From Pseudomonas sp. 10-1B (GTDB taxonomy: Bacteria; Pseudomonadota; Gammaproteobacteria; Pseudomonadales; Pseudomonadaceae), in the NCBI RefSeq assembly GCF_000935045.1, contig NZ_JYKS01000015.1, forward strand, positions 62,001 through 126,000: 64,000 nucleotides of DNA, in the 5' to 3' direction. The notes under the pieces are model-generated. The model did no database searches. It saw only the letters and a list, made by a program, of their open reading frames with translations, and had not been told where the DNA came from. Each line of letters opens with the position of its first letter. The stretch's first letter is position 1. Positions 32,409-41,839 of the stretch are shown here, piece by piece. Both the position numbers and the translations under genes were made by a program.

Positions 32409-35400
32409 ATGACAAACCCCACGCCGTTACATCAAAGCCAGATAACCCGCACCTTGCCGCAATGGAGCAAAGCCCTGCATCCCACGCATGCACAAAAAGT
32501 GGTGCAGCACCTGCGCAAGGACTATCTGGATGCAGATGGCAACCCTTACACGTGGTATGCCACCGCCGATACGCAAGCGCGAGAACAGTTGCGCAGGGCT
32601 ATCGGAACGCGCGACCAACTTATGGCGCAACTCAAACAGGCGCTTGCAGGGTTCAAGGGCATCATCGAGTTCTGCAAACCCCTGCTGACCGAGCGGTTGA
32701 AGGTGAACGTGCCCGTGGACAAGGCGCAATATGTTTTCCAGGCCTTCGAACCCATTGCCGACAGCTGGATCGGCGTTCCCGATGTAGAAGTCCCTTTGGT
32801 CCCAGACCGGGAGGTGGACGTTCTTGCCACCCGTCCCGTTGGAAAGCCGCAAACTCGCAGTTTGCTGGAAGCTGCCCTGCACAACTTCGAGGGCCTGGCC
32901 GAAGTAGGTGCCTACAGCACGCTCACCAGCGCTGTTGGCAGCGATACGCCCCTACCTGGCATGACGATGGAGGCCTTCGTCAAACATTGTCGGGCGCTGG
33001 ACCTTGGCAAACGCTATCAAGACCATCTACTTGCAACCCACGAGGGCGTCAATCGCGCTGAAATCCGGCGTCTGTCGATAGCCGCGAATCGTGAGGCGCT
33101 GAGAGTCCAGGCACTGATTGCAAAGCTCAAAGGCCTGCTGAGCCACCATGGTTTCGCTGCGCTTGCGCAACTGTGCGACGGCACGCCTCATCCCACCTAT
33201 GACACACAGACATTGCATTGCTGGAACTTCAGCCTGTTCGGTATCCCCATCCACGAAATACTGTTCATCGGGCCGAACAATCCTGATCGGCAGAACCCCT
33301 GCATTGTGTACCTACCTGGCGACAGCGAGCACCCGGTCAGGGAGTTTGCTTCTCGTCAGGAAGCGGGCAGGCACCTGCGCAGCCGGCTAGTGCAAAACGA
33401 GTTTCGCCGAACCCTGGTGAATTTCGCCTATACGGATCGCCAGAAAGAACTGGCCGAAAAGCTGGAAAACGCGCTGTTCGAAAAGGATAAAGAGGGCAGG
33501 CGCAAACCCCGAAACATGCCGCAGCTCCATTTCACCCCCTCGCTAATCAGAACCGACCCTTGGACGACCTTGTACAACGCACACCTTGCGCGCATGAAGG
33601 CCGACGCGAAAACCGTTGCGGTCCCTACTGCCGAAGTCGACGCCAAGGCCCGCAACGAGCGCCTGAAGCACTGGTTCGAATTGGGCATGAATGTGCTGAA
33701 CGTCGCCGCGTTTTTCGTGCCCGGGTTGAACCCGATCATGCTCGGCGTTTTCGCTTACGACCTGATGAGCTCTGTTTTCACCGGGTTCGAGGCTTGGGAA
33801 GAAGGTGATACCCAGCAAGCACTGGCGCAACTGGAATCGTTAGCCATCAATGCAGCGGTAATTGCCGGTTTTGCAGTGGGCACCAAGATCGTCCAGGCGT
33901 CAGGCTTTGTAGATGCATTGAAAAGTGTGTGGCATGAAGATAAGGAAGTGCTCTGGCACCCCGACATGAAGCCATATGCAAGCACAGTGGCTATCCCTGA
34001 GGGGACTCAACCCGATGTGCTCGGTCATGTGCTCATCGACGGGAAGAGCTACCTGAAGCTGGATGGGACGCTGTACGAAGTCTTTCAGGACGCCGAGCAA
34101 CAATGGCGCGTGCGCCACCCCGATGATGCGCAGGCCTATGCCCCAAGCTTGCTGCACCATGGTAACGCGCGCTGGCAACTGGCCCATGAACAACCTCTGG
34201 AATGGGACCGCGCACAACTCATGCGCCGCCTGGGCAACTACAGCGCGGACCTCGACGATACCGAACTGGACAGCGCCATGCGCTGTACCGATAGCGATGA
34301 AAGTGCGTTGCGTCGCGCCCAGGCAACGGGCCTGCGTCCACCCGCTTTGTTGCTCGACACGCTGGAGCGCCTGCAACTGGACAACCAGGCCCAACAGATC
34401 ATCACTCACGTCCGCGATGGGCTACCACTGGCTGCGTACAAAAACTTCGCCTTGCCTGAATTGCTGCGCCTGCCGGGGTGGCGAGAGGAGAATGTGCTCA
34501 AGGTTTACCAAGGGCCAGAACCCTGGGGCGAAGCCGTGCGCTACGGCCCTGCTCCCACGACAGGCCAGGTAGAAATCGAAATTACCCGTAACGACCTGGA
34601 CAATGGCCAGTTGAGCCAGACAGTGTTAGCTCAGTTGGATGAACAAGCCATTCTGCAGTTGCTCGGCGACACACCCATCGAGCACCGATCATCCACATTG
34701 AACAACAAGCTCGCGGAACACCTGGAACAAAATCGCGGGGCTTTGTTCAACAGCCTGCAACAACGTCGCCGCCCCACCCTACCCCCAGCCGCGCAACCGA
34801 TCACCCGGCAGTTTCCCGGGCTGCCGGACAGCGCGCTAGAAGAGTTGCTGGTCAACATCAGCAACGCCGAGCGAAAACGCCTGGAAAACGGCCACGTGCC
34901 GCTTCGCATTGCCGAAGAAGCACGCCTTCTACAAGCCCGAGCGCGGCTCGACCGCGCCATCCTCGGCCTGTTCAGGCCCAGCCTGGCGAACGACGACAGC
35001 CAACAGCTGAAACAGGCCCTGCAGGCCGAACACCCACAGGCTGACTCGGCCAGCTTGCTGCAACTCGCCCTTGACGATCGGCAGCACTGCGCCTCATTGC
35101 TTGGCCAACAGCCCATCAAACCGGGGTTCCGCTCCCCTTTGCGATTGGCCAACGGCCGACTTGGCTATCCCCTGAGCGGCCGGGGTATGCAAGGACCCGC
35201 CTTGCCAGCCGCGCACCGACTCAGGGCGCTCTACCCCGACCTCAGCAACCAGCAAATCAGTGCGCTGCAAACTGAACTTGCCCAAAGGGGAGACCTGGGT
35301 AGCGCAATCAGGCAACTGGAAGTGGAGCGATGCACCCTTGGCAGCGATCTCAAGCGCTGGTTCAACACCTCACTTAACCTTGAAGAACGCCTTGATCGCC

Positions 35401-37295
35401 AAGAATGCATCGAGCGACTGATGGGCGCTGCCCGCCGTGAAGGCGGCACGCAACGCGCCGCACTCGTGCTGGACCGTATGCAATTGGACGAGCTGCCCGC
35501 TTTCACCGCAGGCATGCCACATATTCGGCGTCTCACACTTGAGGGGTTGCAAGTGCGGCGCCTGGAGGGCGGTTTCTTGTCAAACTTCCCTTACCTGGAG
35601 ACCCTGCAAGTCATCGGCAACCCTGAGATAGATGCCGAAGCGTTGTTCGAGGCGCTCAAGGCAGTGCCACGGCTGCGCGAACTGGAGCTGACAAGCAATG
35701 GCTTGACTACCCTGTCGCCCACCGCCCAACAAGCCATCGAGGCAATGCCTGGCCTTAGGGTACTCGGCCTCAGCCGCAACCGGCTGCAACTCGATGACGC
35801 CAGCCTGAGTTTCCTGACGCGCTTACCCCTGGATGCACTGGACCTGGGCAACAATCGAATCACCCTCGATGAAGCCCTTGCCGCCCGTTTTCAGGACATG
35901 ATTCACCCCATGGTGCTGAACATGCCAGCCAACCCCTTACAGCTGGCACCCGACCTACGTTTCATGGCCCGTCTCAGCCACCTGAGCCTCGAGCGCTGCG
36001 AGCTGCGACAATGGCCTGACAGCTTGACCAGCCTCATGAGCCAACCGCAGTACCGACTGCGTTATGTCAACCTTTCTTCCAACAGCATCCACAATCTGCC
36101 GGACCTGCCGGGCGTGCTGCGTACCCCATACGCCCGCGATGTCGCCGCGCGGCTGCCAGAGCGCCGCTGGCTGTTCAACTACAACAGGCTGGAAGCTCGA
36201 ACGCGTACGCAGCTGCGCAGTATTCGTGTCAGCGTGTTCGAGCACACAGAGGACACATCGCCGTGGCGAGACTTTTTCCTTGACGACGCGAGCCTTGCCG
36301 ATGCACAGCGGTGGAGCGATCTGTTCGACCAAGGTGAAAATGCCGCATTGCTAGGGGTACTGCAGCGTCTTGCTCGATCGGCAGAAGCGCAGCGCGATGC
36401 TCAGGCCCTACGAGCACGCACCTGGGCCCTGCTGGAGAAAGCTGCCCATGACACCGAGCTGCGCGAGCGCCTCGCCACAGTGGCCGGCGACTTCCCCATG
36501 AACTGTGAGGACGCCGGGACAGACGCTTTCAGCGCCTTGGAGGTAGAGGTGCTGGCCCACGAAGCTGCCAACCGTGCCGGTAACCGACCGGCTGACCTAC
36601 TGGCCCTGTATCGCCAGCTGTACCGACGCCATCAGGTCAATCGACTGGCCGACCGCATCACTTGGAAAAGGACCTTGCGCCAAAAAGCGCTACAGGCTGA
36701 GGTGTTCGATGAAGACCTGCCATCATACGATGAGCTCGATGAGCCCTCGGCCTTCCCAGATATCGAACTGAAAACGGGGCTGGTGGACGATATCGAGGTG
36801 CGCCTGGCCTTGCGCCAATCGTTGGCCGCAGCGCTGGACTTTCCTGAGCCAAGCCGAGGCATGCTGTACCGTGACACCGCCCGCATCAACCAGGCCATCA
36901 TCGACAAGGTGAAAGGCGCAGTGCTTGCTCACGACGCAGACGTCACCGCTCGGGAGCAGTGGTTGAACGAGCAACCAGCCTGGGTTGGGTACTTGAAACG
37001 AGAGCATGCAGCACAGTTCACCCTGATAACCGATTTTTGGCGGCCGGGCCTGGACTACCTGCATTACTGCCTGGATGAAACGGCAGACCCCGTAACGTCC
37101 CTGGACAACGCCGTGCTGCATGCCCTGGCCGGCATCCTGCCGGCAAGCCCATTGGATGAGCAAGGCGTTCTGCGCCGGGTCGCGATCAACGAGCAGCAGT
37201 ATCGCCAGGGCATGGACGCGTTGACCGCCGAGCGGCAAAAGGTTGAAAACGGTCTGCTGACCAGTCTGGCTCGCCAAATACAAACAATCGGCTAA
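32409..37295 (+). CDS. Large NEL-type E3 ubiquitin ligase-like protein with leucine-rich repeats
   Basis: This 1628-residue protein has a long N-terminal region resembling the dermonecrotic-toxin-like (DUF6543) domain of Pseudomonas toxins. A hydrophobic stretch lies near residues 423-495 ('VAAFFVPGLNPIMLGVFAYD'), leucine-rich repeats at about 1030-1237 ('LRELELTSNGLTTLSP', 'LDALDLGNNRITLDE'), and a C-terminal NEL domain from about 1260. The NEL catalytic Cys is predicted at Cys1366 in 'NCEDAGTDAFSALEVEVLAHEA', matching the C-E-D motif of IpaH and SspH ligases. It would transfer ubiquitin in a eukaryotic host cell. It stands alone. No secretion apparatus or chaperone gene is in the window. 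Third-position composition looks less GC-biased by eye than its neighbours. Confidence 0.85.
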   Translation: MTNPTPLHQSQITRTLPQWSKALHPTHAQKVVQHLRKDYLDADGNPYTWYATADTQAREQLRRAIGTRDQLMAQLKQALAGFKGIIEFCKPLLTERLKVNVPVDKAQYVFQAFEPIADSWIGVPDVEVPLVPDREVDVLATRPVGKPQTRSLLEAALHNFEGLAEVGAYSTLTSAVGSDTPLPGMTMEAFVKHCRALDLGKRYQDHLLATHEGVNRAEIRRLSIAANREALRVQALIAKLKGLLSHHGFAALAQLCDGTPHPTYDTQTLHCWNFSLFGIPIHEILFIGPNNPDRQNPCIVYLPGDSEHPVREFASRQEAGRHLRSRLVQNEFRRTLVNFAYTDRQKELAEKLENALFEKDKEGRRKPRNMPQLHFTPSLIRTDPWTTLYNAHLARMKADAKTVAVPTAEVDAKARNERLKHWFELGMNVLNVAAFFVPGLNPIMLGVFAYDLMSSVFTGFEAWEEGDTQQALAQLESLAINAAVIAGFAVGTKIVQASGFVDALKSVWHEDKEVLWHPDMKPYASTVAIPEGTQPDVLGHVLIDGKSYLKLDGTLYEVFQDAEQQWRVRHPDDAQAYAPSLLHHGNARWQLAHEQPLEWDRAQLMRRLGNYSADLDDTELDSAMRCTDSDESALRRAQATGLRPPALLLDTLERLQLDNQAQQIITHVRDGLPLAAYKNFALPELLRLPGWREENVLKVYQGPEPWGEAVRYGPAPTTGQVEIEITRNDLDNGQLSQTVLAQLDEQAILQLLGDTPIEHRSSTLNNKLAEHLEQNRGALFNSLQQRRRPTLPPAAQPITRQFPGLPDSALEELLVNISNAERKRLENGHVPLRIAEEARLLQARARLDRAILGLFRPSLANDDSQQLKQALQAEHPQADSASLLQLALDDRQHCASLLGQQPIKPGFRSPLRLANGRLGYPLSGRGMQGPALPAAHRLRALYPDLSNQQISALQTELAQRGDLGSAIRQLEVERCTLGSDLKRWFNTSLNLEERLDRQECIERLMGAARREGGTQRAALVLDRMQLDELPAFTAGMPHIRRLTLEGLQVRRLEGGFLSNFPYLETLQVIGNPEIDAEALFEALKAVPRLRELELTSNGLTTLSPTAQQAIEAMPGLRVLGLSRNRLQLDDASLSFLTRLPLDALDLGNNRITLDEALAARFQDMIHPMVLNMPANPLQLAPDLRFMARLSHLSLERCELRQWPDSLTSLMSQPQYRLRYVNLSSNSIHNLPDLPGVLRTPYARDVAARLPERRWLFNYNRLEARTRTQLRSIRVSVFEHTEDTSPWRDFFLDDASLADAQRWSDLFDQGENAALLGVLQRLARSAEAQRDAQALRARTWALLEKAAHDTELRERLATVAGDFPMNCEDAGTDAFSALEVEVLAHEAANRAGNRPADLLALYRQLYRRHQVNRLADRITWKRTLRQKALQAEVFDEDLPSYDELDEPSAFPDIELKTGLVDDIEVRLALRQSLAAALDFPEPSRGMLYRDTARINQAIIDKVKGAVLAHDADVTAREQWLNEQPAWVGYLKREHAAQFTLITDFWRPGLDYLHYCLDETADPVTSLDNAVLHALAGILPASPLDEQGVLRRVAINEQQYRQGMDALTAERQKVENGLLTSLARQIQTIG

Positions 37296-37302
37296 GCCGT
37301 TC

Positions 37303-39774
37303 TCACTGGCCGCGCAAGTCTTCGAAGAAGGCCTGCCGGCCATCCACATGCCCGGACGCCCGCGGCAGCGCCGCGGCTTCGCCGTTGGCAGCTTCCACAT
37401 GCCAATAGCAATGCTGTACCGCACGGGTCACCGCCACGTAGGCCAGGCGCTGTACTTCTTCCTTCTGCGCGGTATCGAACGGCTGGGCATCACCGGCCTT
37501 GCCCAACCCGGCCAGGCGATACACCTGGTTCTTGTAGGGCGAGCTGGTCAGGTACTGGCAGTCACCCAACATGAACACCGCGTCGGCCTGCAAACCCTTG
37601 GCACTGTGGTAGGTCAGCTGGCGTAGCCGGCGCTGCTCGGCTGGCAGTACCGCTTCGGCCTGCAGCACGCTTTGCAGGTGCTCGTTCATCAATGCCCGGT
37701 CGCTGCCCTTGCGGTACAGCATCATCACCGTCTCGCCACGCTGGTAGTGCTCGATCAGCGTTTCACCCAAGGCCGCCTCGTCACGGTCGAACACCTTGAC
37801 CGGCGTGCCCGGCAATGCTGCCGCCGGGCCACTGGCCCGGGCTTTCTTGCCAGCGATCGCCGGCGTGCCCTTGACCAGGTGCTCAGCCGCGTCGATGACC
37901 TGCTGCTGGCAACGGTAGTTGTCGACCAGCATCACCCGCGTATTGGCCGGCGATGGGAAAGCCTTGGTGAACTCCATGAAGTACTTGGGCGAACTGCCGC
38001 GCCAACCGTAGATCGATTGCCAGTCGTCGCCCACGCACAGCAGCGACGAATGCTGGGCATGGCGCCCGCTGTGCATCGCCGGGCCACGTCGACGGATTTC
38101 GGCGAGGCTGGCGCGCAACCAGCTGACGATCTGCGGCGACACGTCCTGGAATTCGTCGATCATCAGGTGCGCCAGCGGCCGCAACAGCGGGTCGGGCAGC
38201 AGTTGCAGGTTCTCCGGGTTGTTCTCGCCGAACAGGGCGAACATGCGGTTGTAGCTCATCACCGGCGGCGACTGGTCCAGCAGGTGCGCTTCCAAGGCTT
38301 TCCAGTACAGGGCCAGGGCCTCGAAGAACAAGGCATCGCTGTCGCCCGGGGGGAAGCTCATCGCCGCCACTGCGTTGTTCACGTCCAGGCCGAGGTTCTC
38401 GATGAAGTTGGCCGCACCGACAAAGGCATCCAGCAGCGGCGCCGGGGCCAGCTCGCCCTTGACCTTGCACTCGAAGCCGGGGCCGGCCACGGCATCACCG
38501 GCCAGCGACGCGGCCAGGCGCCGGGCCATGGCGTAGTTGTCCAGCCAGATCAGCGGCTGGTCGCAGAAGGCCTGCAACAGGGTGCGCTTGACCGCCCATT
38601 CGGCACGCACCGCCAGCTTGGCGCCGGGGCGCTGGTACTGGGCGCTTTCACCAGGGTCGAAGCCCAGAACCACCCAAGGCCCCCCGCCGGCCAAACGACC
38701 ATGGACATGGAAGCGGCTGCCACGAATCTCGACGGTCTCGCGGCAGGGCTCGATGCCCTTTATCGGCCAGGCACCGGCAGCGAACCACAGGTCTTCGATC
38801 ACGTCGCACAATTCTTCGTCGCGCTGGGCCGCCAGCTGGGTCACCTGCGCGCGCTTCTGCACGTCGGGGTTATTGGGGTCCAACGGCTTGAGCTGCAGTG
38901 CCTCGCTGCGCAGCAGGCCAACCAGCTCGGCGAAACGCGGGCTTGCGCCCAGCAAGCTGCTGTAGCACTGGTTCAGTTGCTGGCGCTGGGCATCGTTCAG
39001 ACGCAGGTCGAACGGGTTGCTGTCGGCCTCGGCCTCGCGCCCGGCCGGCATCTCGTTGCCCAGCGTCTCGAATGCGCGCACCTGGTCGAAGCCTGGCAGG
39101 CTGCGCACCAGCGGCAGAATGCGCGAATGGAAGGTGCGCACCAGCTCGCGGGCCTGCACCGGCTGCAGGTCGATCTGCCACAAGGCAAACACCTGCAGCA
39201 GGCGCTTGATGAAGTCCTTGCGCGACTCACGGGTGAAGGTGACCACGGTCATCGCGTCCAGCTCGTAGCCCAGGTAGTGGCGCAGCAACAGGATGCGCAG
39301 CACCAGCGACGTGGACTTGCCCGCCCCGGCCCCGGCCACCACGCAGGTGGACGGCGTATCGCTGAAAATCAGCTTCCATTGCGCGGCACTGGGCTGGGCC
39401 TCGGCAGGCAGGCGCTGGGCTACATCGGCCTTGAAGCGCTTTTTCAACTCGGCGCTCAGCGGCAAGCGCCAATCGTCGAACAGCTTGTCGTCCTGGCTTG
39501 GCACGCCGGCGGTGTCGGGGCGGGTATCGCGGATCACCAGCACCTGGCGCCCGGCCTCGTAGCCCTCTACTCGCCCGCGTTCGAAACCTTCACGCATACC
39601 GTCGGCGTGGCCGCTGCGCTGGCCGGTGGCGTGGCCAAGGAACCAGGAGTCCCGGTGCTGGGCTTGCAGGCGGGTCAAGCCGCGCCCCAACAAGCGGGCG
39701 GCCAGGCGGCGAAACCAAGGCAGTTGGGCAGGAGGGGTAAGGTCGGCGGGGGCCTGGGGTTGCTCGTGGGCCAC
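37303..39774 (-). CDS. UvrD/Rep-type superfamily 1 DNA helicase (helicase IV-like)
   Basis: This protein of about 823 residues carries the SF1A motifs: Walker A 'GAGAGKST' (about residues 148-155), motif Ia 'VVTFTRESRKDFIKR', motif II 'MIDEFQDVSP', motif III 'GDDWQSIYGWRG', motif IV 'VDNYRCQQQV' and motif VI 'RLAYVAVTRAVQH'. The ATP-dependent helicase core is complete, with an N-terminal extension as in HelD-type proteins. I favour the GTG at 39774 (protein 'VAHEQPQAP'), preceded by CGGAG at a proper distance; an ATG 51 bases further upstream is possible. It ends seven bases from the convergent NEL gene, with no room for a terminator. Confidence 0.87.
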   Translation of the reverse strand: MAHEQPQAPADLTPPAQLPWFRRLAARLLGRGLTRLQAQHRDSWFLGHATGQRSGHADGMREGFERGRVEGYEAGRQVLVIRDTRPDTAGVPSQDDKLFDDWRLPLSAELKKRFKADVAQRLPAEAQPSAAQWKLIFSDTPSTCVVAGAGAGKSTSLVLRILLLRHYLGYELDAMTVVTFTRESRKDFIKRLLQVFALWQIDLQPVQARELVRTFHSRILPLVRSLPGFDQVRAFETLGNEMPAGREAEADSNPFDLRLNDAQRQQLNQCYSSLLGASPRFAELVGLLRSEALQLKPLDPNNPDVQKRAQVTQLAAQRDEELCDVIEDLWFAAGAWPIKGIEPCRETVEIRGSRFHVHGRLAGGGPWVVLGFDPGESAQYQRPGAKLAVRAEWAVKRTLLQAFCDQPLIWLDNYAMARRLAASLAGDAVAGPGFECKVKGELAPAPLLDAFVGAANFIENLGLDVNNAVAAMSFPPGDSDALFFEALALYWKALEAHLLDQSPPVMSYNRMFALFGENNPENLQLLPDPLLRPLAHLMIDEFQDVSPQIVSWLRASLAEIRRRGPAMHSGRHAQHSSLLCVGDDWQSIYGWRGSSPKYFMEFTKAFPSPANTRVMLVDNYRCQQQVIDAAEHLVKGTPAIAGKKARASGPAAALPGTPVKVFDRDEAALGETLIEHYQRGETVMMLYRKGSDRALMNEHLQSVLQAEAVLPAEQRRLRQLTYHSAKGLQADAVFMLGDCQYLTSSPYKNQVYRLAGLGKAGDAQPFDTAQKEEVQRLAYVAVTRAVQHCYWHVEAANGEAAALPRASGHVDGRQAFFEDLRGQ

Positions 39775-39994
39775 GGTCACTCCGTTGAAAAACAAAATCA
39801 GCGGGCATGTTCGCCGCATCGACAAAAAATCGCCAGCGAATGCTTGCAGATCAGTAGATTAGGCGATGAAGCGGAGAAAACATGGCACCGCTAAACATTC
39901 ATTTAATAGATTGTTTTAAGCCGATATTTACGCTTATTTTCGATACTTTTTTAGCGCATCATGGCGTCATTCCACTGATTCAAGGAGCACGATC

Positions 39995-40693
39995 ATGCTG
40001 CAACTGCGACCTTTCGAAAGCCTCGGCCATGCCAACCACGGCTGGCTCGACGCCCACCACCATTTCTCCTTTGCCGAGTACTACGACCCGGCACGCATGC
40101 ACTGGGGCAACCTGCGCGTCTGGAACGATGACCTGATCGCCGCCGGTAGCGGATTTCCGCCACACCCGCACCGCGACATGGAAATCATCACCTATGTGCG
40201 TGAAGGCGCGATCACTCACCAGGACAGCCTGGGCAATAAGGGCCGGACTGAAGCCGGTGACGTGCAGGTGATGAGTGCCGGTACCGGCATCGTGCATAGC
40301 GAGTACAACCTGGAAGACATCGATACGCGCATCTTCCAGATCTGGATCGTACCGGAGCGCACCGGCGAAGCGCCGTCGTGGGGTAGCCGGCCGTTCCCCA
40401 AAGGTGAACGTGGCGAAGGCTTCGTGACCCTGGCCAGCGGCCGAGCCGGTGATGAAGACAGCTTGCAGATCCGCACCGATGCGCGCCTGGTGGCTGCCAC
40501 CCTGCGTGCAGGGGAAAGCGCCGAATACCGCTTCGATGCCGCACGCCGCGGTTACCTGGTGCCGGCCAAGGGGCTGGTGGAGGTCAACGGGCTGCAAGCC
40601 AAGGCGCGCGATGGCGTGGCGATCGAGCAGGAACAGGTGCTGCGGGTGACCGCCATCGAGGACAGCGAGATCGTGCTGGTGGATGTGGCCTGA
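39995..40693 (+). CDS. Pirin-family (YhaK/YhhW-like) bicupin protein
   Basis: This 232-residue protein has the pirin N-terminal cupin with the metal motif 'PHPHRDMEIITYV' and downstream 'SAGTGIVHSEYN'. A second, more divergent cupin follows. Members include quercetin 2,3-dioxygenase-active YhhW and redox-sensing YhaK. The start follows AAGGAG. It lies alone between the divergent helicase gene and a REP pair. Physiological function is unclear. Confidence 0.9.
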   Translation: MLQLRPFESLGHANHGWLDAHHHFSFAEYYDPARMHWGNLRVWNDDLIAAGSGFPPHPHRDMEIITYVREGAITHQDSLGNKGRTEAGDVQVMSAGTGIVHSEYNLEDIDTRIFQIWIVPERTGEAPSWGSRPFPKGERGEGFVTLASGRAGDEDSLQIRTDARLVAATLRAGESAEYRFDAARRGYLVPAKGLVEVNGLQAKARDGVAIEQEQVLRVTAIEDSEIVLVDVA

Positions 40694-40728
40694 GGCATAT
40701 CATTGTCGCCACAGTTGTAGGTGCTCTC

Positions 40729-40847
40729 CTGTGGGAGCGGCCTTGTGTCGCGAAAGGGCTGCGCAGCGGCCCCAGGATTTCTGCGTCACAGCGGAAATCG
40801 CCGGGGCCGCTTTGCGGCCCTTTCGCGACACAAGGCCGCTCCCACAA
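40729..40847. repeat. REP pair (inverted)
   Basis: 'TGTGGGAGCGGCCTTGTGTC' and its inverted partner 'GACACAAGGCCGCTCCCACA' lie between the pirin gene and the converging outer-membrane gene. They could serve as the 3' boundary of the phenol operon mRNA. Confidence 0.9.
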
Positions 40848-40863
40848 TGGAGACCGCGCCAGT

Positions 40864-41763
40864 TCAGAACGGCAAGGTCAGCTTCAACCAGTAGGCATCG
40901 CCCTGGGCGCGGTTGCGTACTTCGGTTTCCTTCGACCATTTCGCCGTGACGAACCAACCACCCTCACCGCTGTACTTGATCGACGGACCAATGGCAAAGC
41001 TGCGCCCTTTGTTGTCTTCGATACGCTCGCCGTCCTGATGGTCGTCGGTCGTCTGCCGATAGTAATACCCCCCTACCCCCACCACCCAGCCATTCCCAAG
41101 CCCCCAACCAACGGCATAGTCCACATGAAATTCCTGCCCCGAGCGGTAATCGGTGGCCGGGTTGCGGCGGTTGAAGTCGTACATCACCTTGGCATCCAGG
41201 TTGAGCCCGGCCGGGTCGACGTAGCTCATTGCGTACACCGGCTCGAACACCCAGTAATTACGCCCGGGGTTGGCCAGGTCATCCTTGTCGTAGCGGCCTG
41301 TGGGGGCAATCATGTCGAAGGCCAGGATGCTGTGGAACTTGTCGCTGTGGTGAAAGCCCAGCGCCGGGCCGAAGATCACATCGCCCAGGCCGCTGTTGTG
41401 CTGCGACTGGCCATTGAGCGAAACCTTCAGGTCCACCAGCGGCACGATCGCATGCAGCGCCAGGCTGCCGCCGAGCACCGTGTAGTCACTCACCCAGATC
41501 AGCCGTGGCACGATGGCGTTGGCGCGCACGCGAAAGTCCACCGGCAGTTTGCGCCCGTCGTTGCCGCGCAGGTTGTCGGCTTCGTAGTGGTTGACGAACA
41601 ACTGGCCATAGAAGCCCGGCGGCGGCATGGCGCCAGACATGTAGTTCTCGGCCCCCAGCGGGTAGGAGGTGCCGCCCCCTTCGGTGGCCTGGGACAGGTT
41701 GGCAGTACCGAACAGCGTGGCGCACACGGCAAGGCGAAGCAGGTTGGCAAGGGTCGGGTTCAT
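40864..41763 (-). CDS. Outer-membrane transporter-like protein of phenol degradation (MetA-pathway family)
   Basis: This 299-residue protein has a signal peptide (LANLLRLAVCATLFGTANLS, then QATEGGG) and a predicted beta-barrel ending in the outer-membrane-type C-terminus 'YWLKLTLPF'. It fits the Phenol_MetA_deg family of putative outer-membrane channels found with phenol, alkane and terpene operons. It is the last gene of the phenol hydroxylase operon, 76 bases after the reductase gene. The likely role is uptake of an aromatic substrate across the outer membrane. Direct evidence of transport is lacking. Confidence 0.85.
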   Translation of the reverse strand: MNPTLANLLRLAVCATLFGTANLSQATEGGGTSYPLGAENYMSGAMPPPGFYGQLFVNHYEADNLRGNDGRKLPVDFRVRANAIVPRLIWVSDYTVLGGSLALHAIVPLVDLKVSLNGQSQHNSGLGDVIFGPALGFHHSDKFHSILAFDMIAPTGRYDKDDLANPGRNYWVFEPVYAMSYVDPAGLNLDAKVMYDFNRRNPATDYRSGQEFHVDYAVGWGLGNGWVVGVGGYYYRQTTDDHQDGERIEDNKGRSFAIGPSIKYSGEGGWFVTAKWSKETEVRNRAQGDAYWLKLTLPF

Positions 41764-41839
41764 CGGGTCAACCTTTGTTGTTGTTATCGGTCGGGTGCAC
41801 GCTGGCCCCCGCTGGCCGGGAAGCCAGGCGTGAAGGGGC

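Noticed and set aside
32409..37295. Type III secretion cluster around the NEL protein
   Set aside because: Neighbours are a hydrolase and a helicase; no secretion or chaperone gene can be seen in the window.
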